From NCBI RefSeq assembly GCF_022201045.2, contig NC_068560.1, forward strand, positions 24,445,501 to 24,509,500: a DNA stretch of 64,000 nt. Reading direction: 5' to 3'. The notes under the pieces are model-generated. The model saw only the letters and a list, made by a program, of their open reading frames with translations. It had not been told where the DNA came from and ran no database searches. Shown here piece after piece: positions 59,142-64,000 of the stretch. The position numbers and the translations under genes were made by a program. Each line of letters starts with the position of its first letter. The stretch's first letter is position 1. The DNA comes from Citrus sinensis. Its lineage: Eukaryota; Streptophyta; Magnoliopsida; Sapindales; Rutaceae.

Positions 59142-59974
59142 GGCGGTGTTTGGTTTTAAGAAAGGGGAGGAGAGAAAAAGAGTGAAATGGAGGGGAAAGA
59201 AGAAGAGAGGAGTGTAATAGAATAGTGAAATTAAATTTCATTATTTGGTTTGATATAAAATTTGATAGAGAAAAGAATTATAATTTTTTTCTTTGGACAA
59301 ATTTATCATTTGCCTTAAATACCAAATTATCTTATTAGTAATAAAATATAACTTAATATTAATACCAAACTTTTTTAATTTCAAAAAGTTCTAAAACAAT
59401 TCATGATTTATATTTATTTTAATTTAATATAAAATATTTTAATATACTAAACTATTTAATATAATTTAATATAAATAAAAGCCAGTCAACCTAAGTCAAC
59501 ACAGGTCAACAAAAGTCAACGACGGTCAACACCAGCCAGTGACTTTCTGGCAAAATTTCGGCAGCTTCCGGCGACATTCCGGCAAAAATCCGGGATAGTT
59601 AATTTATATTTATATATTTTCATATTAAATAAATAAATAAGTTTATTTATTTTATTAAATTTTTTTAAATCATTCATTAAATTTGATTAATATAAAATTA
59701 TTTATAATATTAAATTGATAAAATAAAACTATAAATAATAATAATTAATAACATTAAACAAGTTAAAATGTTGAAGGGCAATTTTGGAAGCTTGGGTTTT
59801 TAACATAAGAGGAATTTAAATTCTTCACGTTTTGGTGTGTAATTCAAATTTTATATTATAAATTCTAATGTAAATTAATTTTTTATATATTTTGTGCAAC
59901 CAAACAATAGAAATAAAAGTAGAATTTGAATTATTTTACTCTTCTCTATTCTCTCCTCTCAACCAAACATCACC
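59142..59974. mobile_element. PIF/Harbinger-like (Tourist-type) MITE (833 bp)
   Basis: The ends are GGCGGTGTTTGGTT and AACCAAACATCACC, imperfect inverted repeats with purine-rich GAGGAGAG segments just inside on the left and the complement on the right. The flanking trinucleotide TTA (59139-59141 and 59975-59977) matches the Harbinger target preference. The AT-rich interior is non-coding but carries a five-unit W-box array and a CCGG-rich patch. Confidence 0.75.
59485..59530 (-). promoter_or_regulatory. Five W-box motifs at exact 10-bp spacing
   Basis: GTCAAC ends at 59490, 59500, 59510, 59520 and 59530. On the minus strand each reads GTTGAC followed by C or T, so all five fit the WRKY-binding W-box TTGAC(C/T). 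The sequence lies inside the Harbinger-like MITE. Whether any WRKY factor binds here is inference. Confidence 0.7.
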
Positions 59975-60236
59975 TTAGTACATTTACATTTCTCTGAACC
60001 ACACATTTATTCGTATTCTTTAATCAAAGTTTCTTTATCAGTTATCATTAATAAAATTTCTAACTATTCGACTAACTTATTTCAGTAATTAGTGAATGAT
60101 CACGATTTCTCTTTAGAAATTGTCATCCCTGTGAAAATTTATGAATAAATGTTATAAGCAAATGAATTAGATAATAGACACAGTAAATATAATGAAAGGG
60201 TTGGATTTGGTTAAGTGGTAAATTTGAGTTAATTCC

Positions 60237-60579
60237 TCGGGGTGGATAGATCTAAGCCGAGACCGAAAAAATAATCGTTTCAATTTAATTTTTTTAGTTC
60301 TGATTGGTTTATTCCTTCATTATAACTAAAGAAAATCAGTTCGATTTTTGGTTCTTAATCTTAGAAACAAAAAATTTGACTTTTTTTTTGTAATTCTACA
60401 GGTTCAACATATGTCGTGTTTTCGTTGGTAGGTTAAAAAGTCAATAAACCAAAATAAAAAACCAAAATGCTGAACCAATTGATTCCATTTTTAGGTTTTT
60501 TTTTTCCTTAAAAAAAATTGATGTGAATCAAAGCAATTCAATTTGGTCCAATCTAAAAACCGAACCATGCTCACCCCTT
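60237..60579. mobile_element. Possible degenerate hAT-like element related to those at 17.7 and 26.6 kb
   Basis: Left end TCGGGGTGGATAG and right end CATGCTCACCCCTT resemble the TAGGGGTGGGCA termini. CTAAAAACCGAACC near the right end resembles their subterminal motifs. Target duplications are not clear (TTAATTCC against TTGATTCT at best). Confidence 0.4.
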
Positions 60580-63440
60580 GATTCTCTTTTAGCCTCTAAG
60601 GTTAAAAATAACGTGAGATATCTTTATCCTTACTTATGTTAGTGTTGAATGTTATATTTTAAAGATTGAAAAACTATTTTTCGATGAAAAAAAGAAAACA
60701 TTCATGTCTCCAAAAAGTAACATTTAACAATAATATAAATAAAGATCAAAATATGTTAAATTATTTGTAAAATAGGAGAATCAATTTCAAATTGGTAAAA
60801 AAAAAAAAAATTACCCACCAAAATTTTTCGCACATACATTTTTTAATGTGTAATAGTTCATCTGAATTGTATGGATTACAAATAATCCGTTATTTTTCTA
60901 ATAAGATAAACTCTCCAACACGCTATTAATTAAACAAAATCAATAGAATGAAACTCTTAACCAAAAGGATTAATTGCACAATCTAATATAGAGTAAAAGG
61001 CCAAATCGTCCTCCTTTATAAATGATTATTTTAATTTTATTTCTTTGAAAATAAATTCAGGAAGCTTCATTAATCCTTAGCCTTCAATAATCCATATTCA
61101 AATTATTCTGATTAGAGTCTTGCTTTGTGATTTTCTCAAATTGCAAGCCCGCAGGTTTCAATTTTATATGAGGCCTCGCCTGCTTGCTTTGAATTGTCAA
61201 AATAAAACTAAATAAAGCAGAATGAGTCTTTGCCTGCATCTTTACTTTATTTTGGGGGGAAAAAATCTCACAGTATTAATATAATGCATTGACTGAAAAT
61301 AAAGAAAAAAAAACAAAAAGAATCTCTTCAAAAGCCTTCAGATTTTGGCATCTAATATTAATGCATTGGTTGAAATTTGAATAAGCTTTCCAAGATTCCT
61401 GCAATAAGGGCCCTTTCATCATCTTAATCGTCTGGCAAAATGTATTATCAGTACTCAGTAGAACGGCATGATGACAATTATTTCTAAATAATTAATCTTA
61501 GTTTATATATTTAACTCCCCAAATGTATTTTTGGTGGTGCAAAAAAACATTTTTAAACATAGTAATTAAATGCATATCCTTGATCTTTCATAAAAATAAA
61601 AATAAGGGATTTATGTAATTTATAGGCTCCTACCAATTTTAATGTGTTGTGTTGATTTGACTTATTAAATAGTCATAAGAATTTATTTAATCCCAAATTT
61701 TTAAAAAAAAATTGTTGTTATTTGGTTGTATTTTGAGTATAGTTTTGGGGATTACATAAGTTATTTTGACTTTACTAACTCAAATTTTATATTTATAGAA
61801 GTGGAGATTGGAGAGATTTTTCAAAAAGTTAAATTGTCTAAAATGTCAATTATTTATTTCACAATCTTATTTTATTCTTTTTATAATATTATTTTAAAAA
61901 CTTGTCTATTAAAATAATTTATAATTCTTAATAAAAGTCCTCGTTGAGAACCAAACAACTAACTCTTTTTTTTGTTTGTAAAAGCTCTATTAATAAAAAT
62001 TTTACTTAAAATAAACTGTATTTAAAAAATTCATACCAAACATATCCTTAGCCCTCACATTCTATGAAGTTGGTAATAACAATTTCGTAATCATGAAGTA
62101 AACAAATTACAAAGAAAAACTTACCTCTAAGAAACTTCTTATTGAATAATCTTTCTTTGATTTATAGTTATCATTTCATTGTCTTCAATTAAGATTATGC
62201 AAATAAAGTATGTTTCGATTTTCACAAATAAAGTTGTAATTCAAAACATCTAAATTTGTCATGAGCCACATGTTTAGGTTGAGTTAGTATTATTTGCTAG
62301 ACGTTTAAAATTCTACTTTAAATGACGTGTTATCAAGGGAATTTCTTACAACATATCACCTACCAACTTGATAAATGCGATTGCATTTGAGAAAAAAATT
62401 TTAGTATGAAATTTAAAAGTCTATCACTTATTTTTCCTATAGTAATCATATATCTCAATTGTGATTAGACATTGTATTCAATTTAACTCTCAATAACTCG
62501 TCTTTAAGGAAATGACACTCGATTTAATGGATAATTTTTTTTTTTGAATTGATCACTTCACACCAATCTTAAATGAATTACACTAAATTTTCATTATAAA
62601 AAATTCCAATGTGAGAAGACAAAAATGTAAAAAAAAAAAAAAAAATCAACATTAAACTAGAGGTAAGTGTATAATATTCACTTAATCCTTAATAAAAATT
62701 TAATCGTCTGATCGATTGTCTGCTATAATGGGGTGTCTAAATTCATCGTACTGTTTTTCTACCAATCAATTAATGGATTGCAGTGTTGGCTGAATGAACT
62801 TATTTTGTAAAGAATAGGTACGTACCAAATTTTAAAGTGAAAAATTTGACAATATGACGATAAAATAATTATAAAATTATGCGGTGTAATAGTATTAAGT
62901 AAAAAATTATAGTATTAAGTAAAAAATTATCACATTTTTTTTATAAAATTTTATAATTACTTTCGTTGATGTTGTGTCGCTGCTAGGATATTTATCATTT
63001 TTCAAATTAGACATGCATCTTCTTTGGTTATCATTGTTATTTTTCTACAAAGACACGAAGAAAATGAAGGGTTTGCTTAGATTATTCTTACCAACGCTAT
63101 AAAGTATAAAGAATTAAAAAGTTAATAAAATCTTGATCGACCCATACGTGGGGGGGTACGTTACCAGTATGATCCCACTGACACGGTAGTGAAAGCCGAA
63201 AATGTAAGTGAAAAGTAAAAAGACAGAAAAATTATTAAAACTTGTTTATGTAATAAAGTTGTCAAGAGTTGAGCATGAAACTGAAGTGGGGTCCATGTTT
63301 GACCCCAGTTTTACAAAAAAAAAAAAAATCAAATATTCACAAATTTGCAGGCCTCTCTCTTTAGTCTTTTACTTCAATAACTTTGCAATTTTGAGGCTAG
63401 AGTGAGAGAACGGAGGGAAAGGGGAGAGAGAAAGCACCCC
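60580..63440. other. AT-rich intergenic DNA upstream of the WNK gene
   Basis: No gene or bounded element recognised. The last few hundred bases are probably promoter. Confidence 0.45.
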
Positions 63441-63445
63441 AATAA

Positions 63446-63463
63446 CTCTCTCTCTCTCTCTCT
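63446..63463. repeat. (CT)9 run in the presumed leader of the WNK gene
   Basis: CT microsatellite followed by further CT-rich stretches up to about 63820, typical of plant 5' leaders. Confidence 0.85.
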
Positions 63464-63924
63464 TTCAAACTCTCTCTGTCAGTCATGTTCTTTTGGTGAG
63501 ATTTGAGTTGTTTTGGTTTCAATAGTTTTGTTCTGTAATGCTTTTTTTAAAATATTTTTTTCCTCTCTTCAAAAATATTTGGGTTGTGGCAACAAACAAA
63601 GCGTCTCTATTATAAAACTTTTTGTCTTTTTAACTTAACTCTCTCTCCCTCTCTCTCTCCATCATTCATGTTACCATTCAATAAATAATCAATAATATAA
63701 CAACAGTTCATCTTCATTATTTCCCATTTCTCATTTCATTTTTTGTTTCTCTTACAATTTTTCCTTTTTTATTTATGATAAATATTCATCTTCCTCATCA
63801 TCTTTATTCTCTCTCTCGCACACTCTTGTGTCAGAACTCAAACCAGGAAGACATAAAATGATTAAAGGATAGGCCACACAAAAGGAAATCTTTTGTTACC
63901 AATTAAGAGCTTTTTGTTGAAAGA

Positions 63925-64000
63925 ATGAATGGTCTCACACATCTTGAGCCTGATTGCTCTGAATTTGTTGAAGTTGATCCAACTGGAAGATATGGAAGAG
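63925..64000 (+). CDS. WNK: WNK (With No Lysine) protein kinase, 5' end only
   Basis: The first 25 codons of a gene cut by the window edge. After MNGLTHLEPDC comes SEFVEVDPTGRYGR, the conserved plant WNK segment immediately before the glycine-rich loop of the kinase domain. The short N-terminus fits the smaller plant WNK kinases. WNK kinases are serine/threonine kinases whose ATP-binding lysine is displaced from its usual subdomain; plant members act in osmotic, clock and flowering responses (family knowledge). The catalytic domain lies outside the window. The leader is CT-rich. Confidence 0.88.
   Translation, partial: MNGLTHLEPDCSEFVEVDPTGRYGR

Noticed and set aside
61726-61917. 63-codon plus-strand frame rich in Phe, Tyr and Ile
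   Set aside because: Translation of AT-rich DNA; no supporting signals.

Overview
This window is nuclear DNA of a flowering plant. It is AT-rich, genes are sparse and mostly interrupted by GT-AG introns, and the families present (DUF868, DRT102, NDL, WNK, DUF2358/NTF2-like, SYP5-like) are typical of plants. A core eudicot is likely. A Citrus-like woody rosid would fit, but that is a guess the sequence alone cannot settle.

Layout. 1-10.9 kb: a very small two-exon gene for a conserved 65-residue protein (minus), a five-exon tail-anchored protein with a Qc-SNARE SYP5-like N-terminus (minus), then about 6 kb of AT-rich DNA with a probable solo LTR. 10.9-16.3 kb: a DUF868 gene (plus) and a PP1 inhibitor-3 gene (plus). 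16.3-20.9 kb: gene-free, with a hAT-like element and a small MITE. 20.9-25.6 kb: an 11-exon NDL (NDRG-like) gene (plus) converging on an intronless gene for an unrecognised basic/coiled-coil protein (minus). 25.7-34.2 kb: a tandem segmental duplication of about 4.2 kb, each copy with an intact intronless DRT102 gene (RpiB + cupin, minus). Its distal breakpoint lies in exon 2 of the neighbouring DUF2358 gene (plus, 33.8-37.0 kb), so a 43-bp relic of that exon remains between the copies. After duplication each copy received its own transposons. 38.4-39.5 kb: a second DUF868 gene (minus).

41.3-47.4 kb: a complete Copia LTR retrotransposon with 472-bp LTRs, a 5-bp target duplication, PBS and PPT. 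Its gag-pol frame is broken by three stops and one frameshift. 47.8-49.9 kb: a 769-bp tandem duplication that copied the left arm of a Mutator-like element. 52.1-52.5 kb: an intronless EF-hand gene (minus). 52.5-63.9 kb is essentially gene-free, with several MITEs, microsatellites and a strictly 10-bp-spaced W-box array carried inside a Harbinger-like MITE. The window ends in the first 25 codons of a WNK kinase gene (plus).

The genes do not form a pathway. The main story is local genome dynamics: duplication, nested insertion and relic formation around DRT102, and a retroelement whose frame-breaking duplication seems older than its insertion here. No CRISPR, phage or bacterial-type system is present. 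Exon models were made by hand from splice consensus, reading phase and family resemblance, without transcript data.
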